Assembly (NCBI GenBank): GCA_000827325.1
Contig: KN832886.1
Location: forward strand, 687,655 to 751,654
Direction: 5' to 3'
DNA from: Oidiodendron maius Zn
Taxonomy: Eukaryota; Ascomycota; Leotiomycetes; Myxotrichaceae
DNA length: 64,000 nt
Shown here: positions 36,338-47,258 of the stretch, one piece after another
Position numbering within the stretch: position 1 is the stretch's first letter
Layout: each line of letters opens with the position of its first letter
The notes under the pieces: generated by a model
The model's database searches: none
What the model was told of the DNA's origin: nothing
Seen by the model: the letters and a program-made list of their open reading frames with translations, nothing else
Program-made: the position numbers and the translations under genes

Positions 36338-37979
36338 TTAAAACCAATCACCTTCATCTTCAATCTCACGTTCTTCTTCAGCTGCATTTAGAAGCTGATC
36401 GATCGTCCATGGTTTGTAAGTGTAGCCAGGGGGGATGTTTGTGTTTTCGAACTTTGAACCGCCAAGTAGGTAGTTGACGCACTTTGTCCAGTTTTCGTAG
36501 ACATACTTCTCAGGATCATGAAGATTGATCCAGCGGCCGACCTGCATGACAAGTTTCTCTGGGTGTTTCCTTGCCTCATCAAAGTCGGTGTGGTGCCATT
36601 TCTCGCGGTTCTTAAACCCCCCTCTCTGTGCACAGGACACGCGCATGAACCTGTAAACAACTTAGTAATGACTTGTTCTCTCTCTCAGATTGTGGAAGCA
36701 GCTGACCTGAGATGCGTATGGACTCTCGTGGCCAGCGGTATGCTCTGTTTTCCGGCAAGCTTCAAACATGCAGCAATAGAGATACCGTCTTCCATTGCTT
36801 GAGTAGCGCCGTTGGCAGATGTGGGTAAGAAAGAGTGCGCACAGTCTCCCAACTGAATGACAAGGCCTCCATCGGACGCCCATTTGTTGTTTGGATCTCG
36901 CCACATGATCTTGTAGTCCACGATGCTTTTGGGAGGGGTCTGTTTAATGACTTCAATAAAGATTTGGTCCCATTCATCTTCTTTGTCTAGTGTTTTTAGC
37001 ACATCATCTGCGTCTAGAAAACGCGACCAGGACTCAGCTGCGGTACCGTCGTCCTGCAAGTGTCAGTATATTGTTTCACAGTGTGTACAAAAGCTAATGA
37101 ACCTACTTTGTGCTGGTATATCCAGGTTGTAGTTTCTGGCGAAATAAGGATGATAGCGTGTTTGTTTGTTCCCAGATATACTCTGCAGATGTCGTCTCCG
37201 CCTTCCTCTAGTGCAAGCTCTTTGGCAAGTAGAGGGTTCTCGAAAGCTAGTTTCGTCGGATACGCCACTCTATACGACGCAAAGCCACTGCTCTTAGGTT
37301 TGACGTTGCTGCTTGACACTATGCTCCACGATTTTGAACCAATACCATCGGCGGCGATGACAAGGTCAGCCTCGAAACGCTCACTCTCCTCCGTGACGAC
37401 TCCAGCTGTACCAGTCTCCAAGATCTCGTAATAGTCAATGACACGCTTGCCAAAAGTTATCGATATTCCAAGGATGGTGACATAGTCGTAGAGGAAGCTG
37501 ATAAGCTTTGGTCGACTGATGGGCGTCGGGATTGTAGTACGATCCACTCCTTTAATTGAAAAAGGGCCACCTAGTTTCTCACCATTCGTCTTATACATCG
37601 AGAGCGCAGGTCTGTAAATAAGCTGTCGATATTTTTCTGCCATACCAGGCCAATTATTGAATTGTCTCGTTGCCGACGGTGCGATACCCACAAAGTCGCC
37701 TGTGTGCAAGAGTCAGTACATCTTGATCAGCATTTCCGGCGGTCTAGGTCTAAACATGCCGACAAGTCCTTCCATCTGGGACTTTGCCTCTATGAGCCGA
37801 ACGTTGTGACCCTGCCGGTAGAGCTCGACTGCAGCGTTGAGGCCGCCCAGGCCAGCACCTACGATAAGAACATCGATGCCGCTCAGGCGCTCACGCGGCA
37901 AGTCTGCGTGCTCGTTGCTTTCATGCATACCATTCAGGCCGTCTCTATTTACCACCACCGGTGTAGTTGAGTTCTCCAT
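36338..37979 (-). CDS. FAD-dependent aromatic hydroxylase (salicylate-hydroxylase-like)
   Basis: Four exons (37979-37760, 37699-37107, 37053-36707, 36650-36338) give 490 aa. The dinucleotide fold is VLIVGAGLGGLNAAVELYRQGH (residues 37-58), the 'DG' motif AADGIGSKS follows mid-protein, and the second FAD motif is GDCAHSFLPTSANGATQAMED. The C-terminal RFMRVSCAQRGGFKNREKWH is typical of fungal salicylate hydroxylase-like proteins. They use NAD(P)H and O2 to hydroxylate an aromatic ring, often with decarboxylation. Intron 1 (60 nt) uses a GC donor (GCATGT) with a CTGAC branch point and CACAG acceptor; no GT donor in the right phase exists, and the join gives LVGDFVGIAPSATRQF as in relatives. A copy of the shared motif lies 280 bp upstream. 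Confidence 0.9.
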
Positions 37980-38798
37980 GACTTGAACAGCTGAAAGCTC
38001 ACACTATGTCATGATAGTTAGAAGGGTCGAGCTTTACGCCTCACATGTGCGCTTCACTACTTACCAAGACTACATGTAAGAGGCCGAAACCGGGCGTGTT
38101 GGTCTTATATCAATGTGTTCAAAACACTCATCGGGTCAGTTCATTATGACATGTCTTCCAATTGTTCTGGTCCAACGTTGGAAATTCCCACACAGGCCCC
38201 GCGACTTGTGGTTTGACCGGGACCGAGGGCTCCGGCACAACTGTATGCCCGGAATTATCGGCATATCCTCCACTCACAGCAAAATCCATCATCGTATGAG
38301 TTACACTCGAACGCAGCAATAGCAAGACACTGGCACAATCTGGGTTCTAAGCTCGAGGCGGCAAGACCTGATGAGGAAAACGCCAAATCCGAAAAACCTT
38401 GCTTGGTCAGGTTGTCTTCAGAGCGATAGTTATGTATTCCCGTGGACCATCCTAAAGGCCGGTAATAGATATTCTACTCCAGAAAAAAGGCCTGTCGCCC
38501 AAAGAGACTTACTTACCAATCTGCGTAAATGACGTGGCACAAAATCGGTGAGGCGATCATCTCTCAGTTAACACAACAAGGCCTTGGGAAAACCGAGGGC
38601 AGCGTCTTCGACTTAGTCAGGATATCAGGACATCTACAGCTATGGTGATGTCCTTGAATGTGGTAATATTCTATAGCCGTATTGCTATTTAAATGGTGCT
38701 ATTTACTGGAAAAAATAGTAACCTTTCATCGTCGTACATCCTGCACGCTGCGGGATACCACACCCTCAGTCCGATCTCCCGCCGTTGCCTTCCCACGG
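37980..38798. other. Promoter of the FAD monooxygenase and 3' side of the GST
   Basis: 819 bp with no supportable gene. It holds motif copy 3. Nothing else recognised. Confidence 0.5.
38259..38274 (+). promoter_or_regulatory. Shared motif, copy 3 (upstream of FAD monooxygenase)
   Basis: CGGCATATCCTCCACT, 280 bp upstream of the monooxygenase start. It differs from the esterase copy at one base (C for A after CGG). Confidence 0.55.
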
Positions 38799-39473
38799 TC
38801 ACTTGCCTGTAGAAGCTCTTGCTGCTTTGTCCTGAAGGACTTTGGTTATAGCTGGACGTGCCTTGATCCTCTCCAGCCATGCATCCAGATTGGCATATTC
38901 TCTTGGAAGATCAACCACGCCAGCAAGAACCCGCGGAATCACAGCCTCATACCAAGTGACAAACGAGATATCTGCATAGCTGCATTTGCCGCCGACCAGC
39001 CAGTCTTTACCCTCAAGAGCTCTGTCGAGTACGCTTGACACGCGGAGTATCTCGTTCTTGTAGCGTTCCTGGGCACTGGCCAATTTTTCAGAGTGAAACA
39101 CCGTGAACCACACTGCTTGCCCGAAGTATGGTCCCTGTCCGGAGACTTGAAAGTATAACCATTGTTTGGTGTGGTAGTATTCCGGGCTGCCTTTAGGAAA
39201 GCTCAATTCTTGGGTCTTGTCGTAGGTGTCTATCAGGAACTCGATTATGGCTCCTGACTCCCACAACGTAAGCCCTGTGTTCGAATCTTGAATAGCAGGA
39301 GCACGGCCATTGATGTTGATTTTCTCGTACGGTGGCTTCTTCAGGTCGGCCTTTTCGATAATGATTGTCTCATACGGCAGTTTGAGTTCCTCCAGGATCA
39401 TAGCCACCTTCCACGGGTTAGGGCCGGTGGGATGGCTGTAAAGTTTGATTGGTTTTATGGTCGCAGACATCAT
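38799..39473 (-). CDS. Glutathione S-transferase (Ure2-like)
   Basis: A single exon of 224 aa from the first of two adjacent ATGs (MMSATIKPIKLYSHPTGPNP). The thioredoxin-fold N-terminal domain has PNPWKVAMILEELKLPYE, the cis-Pro stretch NGRAPAIQD and the ESGAI glutathione contact (residues about 68-72). The all-helical C-terminal domain has QWLYFQVSGQGPYFGQA and the capping motif YADISFVTWYEAV. It conjugates or transfers glutathione in the cytosol. In an aromatic catabolic cluster it may detoxify quinones or epoxides or act as a maleylacetoacetate-type isomerase. A looser relative of the shared motif (CGGATTCCTCTGCT near 39685) lies upstream, but I do not count it. Confidence 0.9.
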   Translation of the reverse strand: MMSATIKPIKLYSHPTGPNPWKVAMILEELKLPYETIIIEKADLKKPPYEKININGRAPAIQDSNTGLTLWESGAIIEFLIDTYDKTQELSFPKGSPEYYHTKQWLYFQVSGQGPYFGQAVWFTVFHSEKLASAQERYKNEILRVSSVLDRALEGKDWLVGGKCSYADISFVTWYEAVIPRVLAGVVDLPREYANLDAWLERIKARPAITKVLQDKAARASTGK

Positions 39474-40867
39474 ATGTTGGTATAAAGCTGATAGATGAAA
39501 GCAAAGCTCAAGCGTTGATAGAGACAATGCCTAGGCACATGGAATTCCTCAGTCCGTATATGGTGATACGGACCGCCGGAATCTGCGATCTCGTCATTTA
39601 CGGCCATGAGTACAATCGCATAAGCGAGGAACCCCGTAGCAAGGACAGGGATGTCAGAAGCTCTCAATTTGTCAAGCCGTGCGGCCGGATTCCTCTGCTG
39701 TATCGGTGTCACATAAAACTCCGTTCCAGTGGAGCGTTAGTGGTGGGGGATGTCCGACAGCATAACGAATAGCCTACTGTTTAAAGTAGCTTCCAAGTGG
39801 CCCGTGCGAGACAAATGACCCTCGTCCGTCGTCGCTTGCCACAACTAGCAGGGGGTCCAATAGTACATCTCATTTAGCTGTTGATGATCGTCATAAGAGT
39901 TATGAATTGACTGAATAAGGTAAAGCAAAGCATAATATTATGCATTTCTTCTCATAAGCAGATGAGAGGAGCGTATTCAGATAACCCCCTGCCAGTTGTG
40001 GCAAGCGACGACGGACAAGTGGGTAGCAAAGGGGAACTTATAAGCTAGTTTATACGGTATAGCGAAACGTCCCAGATGAATGATCAGGCTCAAGCAAATC
40101 CATAGTCGTTTTACGAGACCTTGAAAGCCGACTAACGTTGAATATGCCTGTGTCGTCGTTAGGGAATCCGCCCGGAAAGCAGCAGCGTCGCACATTTGCC
40201 AACCCCGAACCCTGTTCTCTGGAAGAACGAGCGAGCATTCCCCAGGACGTGCGAGTCCAACTCTTTGCCCAATGTGCAATGCTGGAGTTGTATTGTACTC
40301 TGTACCTAAGGCTGACAAAGCCGTGCTCTCACCTGTACGTGGTGCCGGCTACGAACCGTCAGTGCTGACTGGAGAACCAACGAGAGTCGCAACAGTCGAC
40401 GGGTGGTACTATAAGCCTACAAACCTCCCTTACAAGTCGTCAACGAGGAGAGGCCCGAGTCACGACTATAACACGAACGGCGGAGATGATTCGCGATCAA
40501 CCACACTGGCAGGTTTAGGAGGAGGGTCAGGACCAGATACAACGTGCGACATCAGAGTTAGGGGTTATGCAGGTCAAGGTACCAGTTGCTAGCCTCCCTG
40601 GGTGAGCTCTATGTCGAGAGTAGCATCTATAGAGAGAGGATTTTCCTCGGATTTTCCTCTTTGGATTAATAGCGGTTGGATGAGTCTGGGAGCTGTTATG
40701 ATCGTGAATGTGAGATAGATGAGCGCTCTACAGAGGAAGATAGTGTATTCTGTGGCTTGTTGTGTCATGCATAGCTCGAAAAACTGGGACTAGATATTAA
40801 AATTGACTACATCATCATCATCATCATGACCACCTAAAATGGGTTCGTGCGTTCGCACGTTGTCTGG
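39474..40867. other. Gap between GST promoter and regulator 3' end
   Basis: 1394 bp with no supportable gene. It holds the inverted-repeat element at 39824-40016 and a short CAT microsatellite at about 40811-40826. Confidence 0.5.
39824..40016. mobile_element. MITE-like element with 32-bp terminal inverted repeats
   Basis: Arms 39824-39855 and 39985-40016 are inverted copies of 32 bp with one mismatch (ends GTCCGTCGTCGCTTGCC and complement). The 129-bp interior is AT-rich and non-coding. Size, long inverted ends and lack of a gene fit a miniature inverted-repeat DNA transposon. I found no clear target-site duplication, so a non-mobile hairpin remains possible. The near-identity of the arms suggests it is young. 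Confidence 0.65.
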
Positions 40868-43470
40868 TCAAATAGGTAAGGGCTTGGCAAATTGACATAG
40901 ATAATGTTCTATCCATGTTTGTGATGCAGGATGAGCTTGTCGTTCTTGAAACCGTGAGAGCCAACTCATGATTCTCAAATGAGCTTGATTCCTCCGATCA
41001 CTTGGAGCTTCTGGATCAGGTACTGCAAATTCGCTGTCCTTTTCCAAGGCGTGCCTGTAGAAGTGAAGCACTATGTATAGCTTCGCCAACCAGAAAAACC
41101 TCAACGGATCGCTCGAGAATGTGTGGTTTTCTCGTGCCTCATCCCGGATTGTGCGAAACTCCCAGCTCTGATACCACCGGCCCAGGAGCGTGTTCATTCG
41201 TCTCATGGTGGCTGTACCATACTGATCAACAAGCACATCAGCGAGGCTTGTGATGTATTTGCCCGAGAAATCATCATGGAATTGTGAAAGCGGGTTCGGA
41301 TCTTCGGGAGAGTCTTTTGAAGGGCCTAGAGTAATGTCTGAACAGTTTTCAACGTTGTTTTGCATCGTTTGAAACAGCAAGCAGTGGATGCCTGGAAAGC
41401 ATTAGCGAGAGGGGGGAGCAGCATAAGGCCTCGGACTCACTTAAGATGAGTATAAACATTCCATACGTAGAAACTTCTAACGTCGGGATACTATCAGAGT
41501 GTTCAGATCCGAGCTGTTTCAAAGCTGCTGAAACCAGCACCTGCTTCGGCAGGGATTGCAATTGCGTTAGACATTCCTCCTTTGAACCTGCTTCCCAGCA
41601 TGCATCATAACAGGGGGTAAACACGTCGAAAGCGAGGGGCGAAAAAGAGGGTGATTTCTTCCGGAATATACACAGCGCCATGTCCTGGCCAAAGATTCGG
41701 CAGGCGACCCTGATCAAGCATCAGCTTGGCTCCGATTTCTTCATGAGTTCGTGCAAAATACCTTCGGCGAGTCTCATCCACCTTCCAACGGCTCCAGTCA
41801 AACGTGTCGATCGTCAGCGTGTTATAGTCGATAGAGTGTGTCGCTTCAAAAAATCGCGCTCGCTCCGCCATCTACCTATTGTTAAATCTCAAGTCGAAAA
41901 CCAGAACGAAATATGTACTTACAGAGATACTACGCGCAAGGTTGATTTGCGCCGCTTTGAAAGTTGATTCATTTTGAGAGGAGACAAGCACGTGACTGAG
42001 TATGCTGCTTGCTTGGATCGTCGCGAGCGGAGGAGCTTCCATTTCCATTTCATGCTGACAATCGATAATTAGTCCATGGGAGGCTTTTAATCACGGGGAG
42101 ACTCACCGTTCGATTTCCAATCGAGTGCAACAAACGCATTGCCAGCTTTTCAATGACAGCACGTGGAAGAGCTCCCTCCGAATAACAAGCACCAACCAGC
42201 ATCAGTGCCAAAAGTAAAGAGGGAGATGTTTCCGTCAGCATGAATGTAGGCATGTGAATGTCAGGGAGGTTGGGCAGAAAATGCTTGCCATAGAGGCCGA
42301 CGCAAAGGACTAGATTCCCCCGATTTATGTACGTGAGAGCATCATCGTCTTTCGCAAAGGTCAGAGACTCTTCTAGCAACGCTTTGACCTCAAGGCATTT
42401 GGCTTCGGCGGGGTCGAGCTGAGCGATGGGGAAGCCGCTTTCGGGAGGTGCTTGCTTTGAGATATCATGGTTTACAAGCTTAGAAGCAGTGCTTGTGTCG
42501 ACTTTCGCAGGGTTTTCGGAGACCATGGCATGGCCATCGCGATGTAGACGTCCATTTTCGCCATCCAGACTACATACATGGGGAAAGACCGAATCCTGCA
42601 TGTTAGTCTCGACCACGCCGCCTTGTTGGAAAAGATTGGGATAGGATTCGAAAGTAAAATCCATCACGGATTCAAAGTCAAAGTCGGTTGGCATCCATTG
42701 AGTTTCGTGGCTGCTGGCAAAGACTCTGGAAGTTTGCGCTTGTGCACTGTAAGGCGAAGCTGCCTGATTCGCGGTAGCGACCAGCGAATCACCCAACGCG
42801 TGCATATTTGACTGTGCTGTAGAATTGTCTACAGGAAGATCAAGAGCAGGCGGCTGCATCAATCCCCACATTGAAGTGGCAGAGTCGTCAACTGTTGTAA
42901 GTGATTGGAAAACGTCATCTTGTTGCGATGCTGTCGGTATCGTTTTCGATACGTCCTCCGACGATCTCAGTCGGAAAGAATTGTATGGATCGTAATATCC
43001 TTCTCGCGTGTATAGACAGGGGACATCCTTACGTTTGCATTGCCAACAAGGCTCCTTAGAGTCGCATTTCAACTTCGCTTCAGCACAGCGATTGCAAGCA
43101 CTCTTGGTTCTTCCCTGCTTCTTGGAGGCCTGCAACGTGGTGTGATCGATGTCTTGGGCTTTGTCACAATACCGTAGATGTCGAACGAGCGCGTCACTGG
43201 GGAAGTCAGTCCATCGAAGTGTTGTCTTTAGAAACTGATGGGTGCGATATTACTTGCGAGAGAAAACAGCCCTACATGGACATTGATACTCCACTCTACC
43301 GGTGTCTATGAGTCGTCAGCATATTTCCTTGCACTGCTAAGCTTTGACCTTCGTTCCGATTGCCTACGTAGTCTTTTATGCCGCTTCAGATGATCACTTC
43401 GGCTAAAAACCAAGTCGCACTGTTGACATTTGTAGAGTTGTGCGTTCGTGATGCGTCCTGGTGTGGCCAT
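40868..43470 (-). CDS. C2H2 plus Zn(II)2Cys6 transcription factor, likely regulon controller
   Basis: Seven exons: first about 43470-43366, then 43293-43254, 43196-42107, 42054-41923, 41871-41762, 41709-41441 and 41391-40868; about 755 aa. The exact end of exon 1 is uncertain by a couple of bases. Three DNA-binding units come first: a C2H2 finger (YKCQQCDLVFSRSDHLKR), a second finger of CxC...HxxxxC type (YQCPCRAVFSRNDALVRHLRYC) completed across an intron, then CNRCAEAKLKC...CWQCKRKDVPC. A fungal_trans domain fills the C-terminal half (LDPAEAKCLEVKALL, WSRWKVDETRRRVACRIF). The gene lies inside the catabolic cluster between the GST and P450 genes, and the shared motif begins with CGG as expected for a Zn2Cys6 unit. 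It is the best candidate for the protein binding that motif. Confidence 0.87.
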
Positions 43471-44541
43471 GTTTGTGACAGTACATTCGGTAGCAACAAA
43501 TTTCCAGACGACTCTAACTCTAAATTAGCGGAACGAATGAATCGGTACGCTTGAAGAATGACTACAGGGTTCGGTGTAGGTGAGGCACGCTTTCAGCCGG
43601 CGTTTGTGTAGGCGGACGACCCCAGAAGTAGATCGCATTCAAAGGCTGGCTTACTAATCGAAATTGTCCTGCTTGTAAGCCACAAGATCAGTGATATCGT
43701 TCGAGCGTCGCAGCTCGTTTGGTGTGACACGATCTCAAAGTTGTCACTCTCAACTCAGGTGGTGACGGACGGCGACTTCCAGTTGAGAAGGGATAGCTGA
43801 GTTACAGGGGAGAAACAAGAAGAATAATGACGCGGGGAGATGAGGATGCAGAGGTCGCAGCAACTAATTTCCATAGGCTTGTGCACTACTTAGTCATACC
43901 TTGCACCTCAACCCCGCATCCAGCAGCGAATGATTTAGCCCTACTCTTCTCTTGTGGACGAGAGATGCTTGCCACTAGACTGAGTACGGCACGGTATTGC
44001 GGTACCAAGAGCTACTTCTTATTCCTCAACTGCCCCGTTTACCACCAGTCAAAATGTCGCTCCGATGCTTTACTTTTTCAAAGAGGTATGACATTAAGGC
44101 AACGTCATTGTCACCAAATGCCAATTGAAAATATGGGCAAGGTTTGACAGCTTCTTCAACACGCTTAGCATCGCGACTAATGGTTATTTCTAAGATGTGG
44201 GCACAAATTCCACTTCAAAAATAGAAAGAATAATGCTGACGAGTAAATATGGGCACGAAAGGCTTGAATCTTGTTCGAGAATTGTAGGCAATGCCGCCGT
44301 AGCCAAGTTTGTAATGGTGCCAGTGTTGTCAGTAGTACGAAGAATACCCATATCATATTGCCAAGACTTAGGAATCCCCATATCATACGCCCTATTTTGG
44401 TGTAAAATCAAACAAAATCCGATGTCATACGGGTTAGTAAGACAAAAAACTGGCGCTAAAAATATCTACAATACTACTGACAACACTAAATGGTGCTCGA
44501 AATTTTTGGACAATTTTCCTCCTTTCCGAAGTTGCTCGGAG
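43471..44541. other. Intergenic stretch upstream of the regulator
   Basis: 1071 bp without a supportable gene. Around 44340-44390 a short CCCATATCATA motif occurs twice. No copy of the shared motif was found in this regulator promoter. Confidence 0.45.
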
Positions 44542-46454
44542 TTAATGATCCTGTGATATATTTCCTAATCCCTTTTCGACAATAGCCGTCCTAGGCCGGA
44601 GTGTGATGTACAAGCCGGTTTGGGTAACGAAGAGGCTATTCCTTGTTAGGTTCAATCCACTCAACCCTTGCTTCACGGCCATAGAAATGATTCAATGGAG
44701 AGTTTGGTATCAGAGCGAGCTTACCTGCAATATTCTTCCAATACAGTGTCAGGATTGGTAAGATTCATGTCAAAGTGAAATAAAAGCGTGGGTATGAGCT
44801 TTTTCAGGGTCAGAAAATTGGCAGTGCGCAGGCCAAAGGCTCGTTACCTTGGACATCTCCATCCAGCTGATATCTGGTCACAGTCAGTCAATGGCTTGCA
44901 TCTTACAGATTTGAGTGATTCACTTTTCCCAATACATGTTCTTGCACCCATACCAAAAGTTAAAAAATGGCCATCTGTGGTCCCAGTCAGCCTTTTGTTT
45001 TTGCAGCATTACATACTAGGTCGTGATCCTACGCATGCCTCCAGTCTTCTCCTCAATCCATCTTTCAGGCCTGAACGTCTCAACATCTTCACCATAAATA
45101 TCCTTGTTGCGATGTATTGCCCATGCGCTGGTCGAAACAACGGTCTATCTCACAATCAGTTGCATTCAGCGAATGTGAAATTTCTTTCCCTTACCCCTTC
45201 TGGAATAAATTTCTCTGCAACAAAAAGTCCTCCCGTGGGAACAATACGTGGAAGAGCCATGCCGATAGCAGGGTATAGGCGCAGTGCCTCATATATGACT
45301 GCCTGCAGATACGGCATTTTCATTGCTTGTTGATAATCAAACCTCCCAGTGAAGCCGTATGACCGAGCTATTTCATTAATTTCATTGAGGAGCTTCTCTT
45401 TTTTGTCAGGACTGGTCAGGAGAAACCAGAGTATGGCCCGCAGCGAGATGGCAGTAGTGTCGCTCCCAGCACCAACATTGCTAGAGCATACTGACGTGAC
45501 ATTTGCCATTGTTAATGCTGATGGTTTTTCCTTGTGGATAGAAAATAGTTTTCCCAGGATATCTGGGCGATCGCTTCCTCTCTCCATCCTGGCTTCAACT
45601 TGTCGCATCGTATAGTCTCTGACGAAACCTTCTTTGTCGTTGACGGCAAGGTGATTTCCGATCACTGGCATGAGATAATTGTGCAGGCGTAGGACCCACG
45701 GAACGTGCCCTAACCAAACTGCAGACGCCACGCTCTTATGGATTCTAGGGAAAATGCCGTCGTCCTCTTGTGCGTCTAGGAAGCCGAAGGGCTGTGCAAA
45801 GGTGACTTCGCCAATTACGTCTGTCTTGTATTAGCTAACTGAATACTTGGCAAATTTTCGGGAGACCATACCAAAAGCGAATAATTGCAGCCACTTTCCT
45901 ATGTTGATATCAAGCACGCTATTTTCCAGTAACATATCTTGAATTTTCTCTATAAAACGTGCAACGGTAGCTTCCACATATGGCTCAAGATCTTTCAGAG
46001 TCTCCATAGCATATATTCGACTCACGAGACGGCGCTGAGATGCGTGGAGTGCTATATCTTGCTCCCCGAATAGGTCGAACTTGCGACCGCCTTGCAGAAT
46101 GTCGTACCATTTGGCTTTGCGGAACTTGGATCCCGCGCCTCCGGACGTTGTCAGTAGCGGACTACCCAAAGTCTTCACAGTGCCATGAAGCATACCATAG
46201 ATTTTCTTGATAGCAGCTGGATCTGCTACGGAAACCTCATTCGGCCCCGTTCGAACTAGAGGACCATACGTAGCGTGTAAGCGTACGATCTGACGATGAA
46301 AGTCACCCTTTCGCGTAGTTTTGATCAGCCACCATTTCGACCAGCTTGCCCCAGCCGGTCCAGGTATGGCGGCCAGGCGAGAAAAGAACCGTTGGTATAA
46401 AATGTAGAGAAGTGGTAGAATTCCAATGGCAGCGAAGAGGATCCTGAGAGCCAT
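44542..46454 (-). CDS. Cytochrome P450 of the catabolic cluster
   Basis: Seven exons (46454-45872, 45820-45195, 45144-45033, 44974-44924, 44873-44848, 44798-44725, 44641-44542) give 523 aa. An N-terminal anchor helix and IPGPAGASW hinge start the protein. The I-helix is [13 protein letters not shown] (near residue 312), the K-helix EALR, and the heme loop [11 protein letters not shown] is followed across an intron by NISWMEMSK. Exons of 51 and 26 nt around the heme loop are needed to keep these motifs and the frame. The layout is that of fungal pisatin demethylase/benzoate-hydroxylase-like P450s. It is divergent from the decarboxylase across 804 bp that hold two copies of the shared motif. 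It may hydroxylate or O-demethylate the aromatic substrate at the ER membrane. Confidence 0.9.
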
Positions 46455-46693
46455 TTCTTAAGCGCCCGTTTTCCTTCCAGAGTGTGAAGTGATTTCACTT
46501 ACGGCAGTTCTATAATATTCAAGACGCGATGGCGGAGAGATGGGCACTGCCCAGCTTAGTGATGTATCTAGCAACAGTGACCGCATTCCACAAAACCCCC
46601 GTCGAATTTGATCCTCAACGAATCGACCGTCGGATTCGTCTTAAGACCGAGAGTTCCGAAGTACAAACAGAATGGACTTACTACTTTGCCCTC

Positions 46694-46710
46694 CGGAATA
46701 TCCTCCACTA
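46694..46710 (+). promoter_or_regulatory. Shared motif, copy 4 (P450/decarboxylase promoter)
   Basis: CGGAATATCCTCCACTA, 240 bp upstream of the P450 start and 565 bp upstream of the decarboxylase. Identical to the esterase copy. Confidence 0.6.
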
Positions 46711-46836
46711 GCGTTGTGCTGCAAGCTAGTGCAAAGAACAGGGGTATTTTCCGTGAATCCTCAACGAATCGCCGGTCGGATTCATAAGACAGAGTGTTCC
46801 GAAGGACAAAAAGAATGGACTGACTTCTTTGCCCTC

Positions 46837-46853
46837 TGGAATATCCTCCACTA
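46837..46853 (+). promoter_or_regulatory. Shared motif, copy 5 (P450/decarboxylase promoter)
   Basis: TGGAATATCCTCCACTA in the second unit of the tandem duplication; only the first base differs from copy 4. Confidence 0.55.
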
Positions 46854-47258
46854 GCGTTGTGTTGCGGGCTCGTGAGTAGAGAAGTATTTTCCGTGAATAC
46901 CCACCCGCAAATTTTGGTGAGAAGAAGAATTCAGTGCTTGCCAGGTCCTCTCTTCCTTAGCCGAAGCGTGAAGCTGCTTTCCGAGTATCGCCTCCTGCTA
47001 TGCTGTCCCGGACTACTCCACGTCGTGAAAACTCAAGGAGCTCGAAAAAGGAGTGCACCTTCGCTCATCTGCAGAGTCAATTCCTACATGATCTTGGCAT
47101 AGCTGCTTATCGGAACAAACCTTCTTTGCTGTTGATATTTTGTCCCGGAGACCTATTTGACTCTTTCGGCCTACTCATCTTCCAGCATTCTGTCTTAGTC
47201 ACTCGGAGCCATACCAACTGCCATTTCAATCAGTTGAATTTACATCTCAGTCGCCAGA

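Larger units (their letters stand above)
46613..46904. repeat. 146-bp tandem duplication in a divergent promoter
   Basis: Two head-to-tail copies, 46613-46758 and 46759-46904, both starting CCTCAACGAATCG and ending TATTTTCCGTGAAT, clearly diverged from each other. Each carries one copy of the shared motif followed by GCGTTGTG. The duplication doubles the putative regulator sites between the P450 and decarboxylase genes. The rest of the 46455-47258 gap shows no gene. Confidence 0.75.

Noticed and set aside
39684-39698. Possible seventh copy of the regulon motif upstream of the GST (CGGATTCCTCTGCT)
   Set aside because: Lacks the ATAT core spacing, so not counted.
43827-44147. 106-aa plus-strand frame
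   Set aside because: No domain, no introns with support, no partner gene; chance frame.
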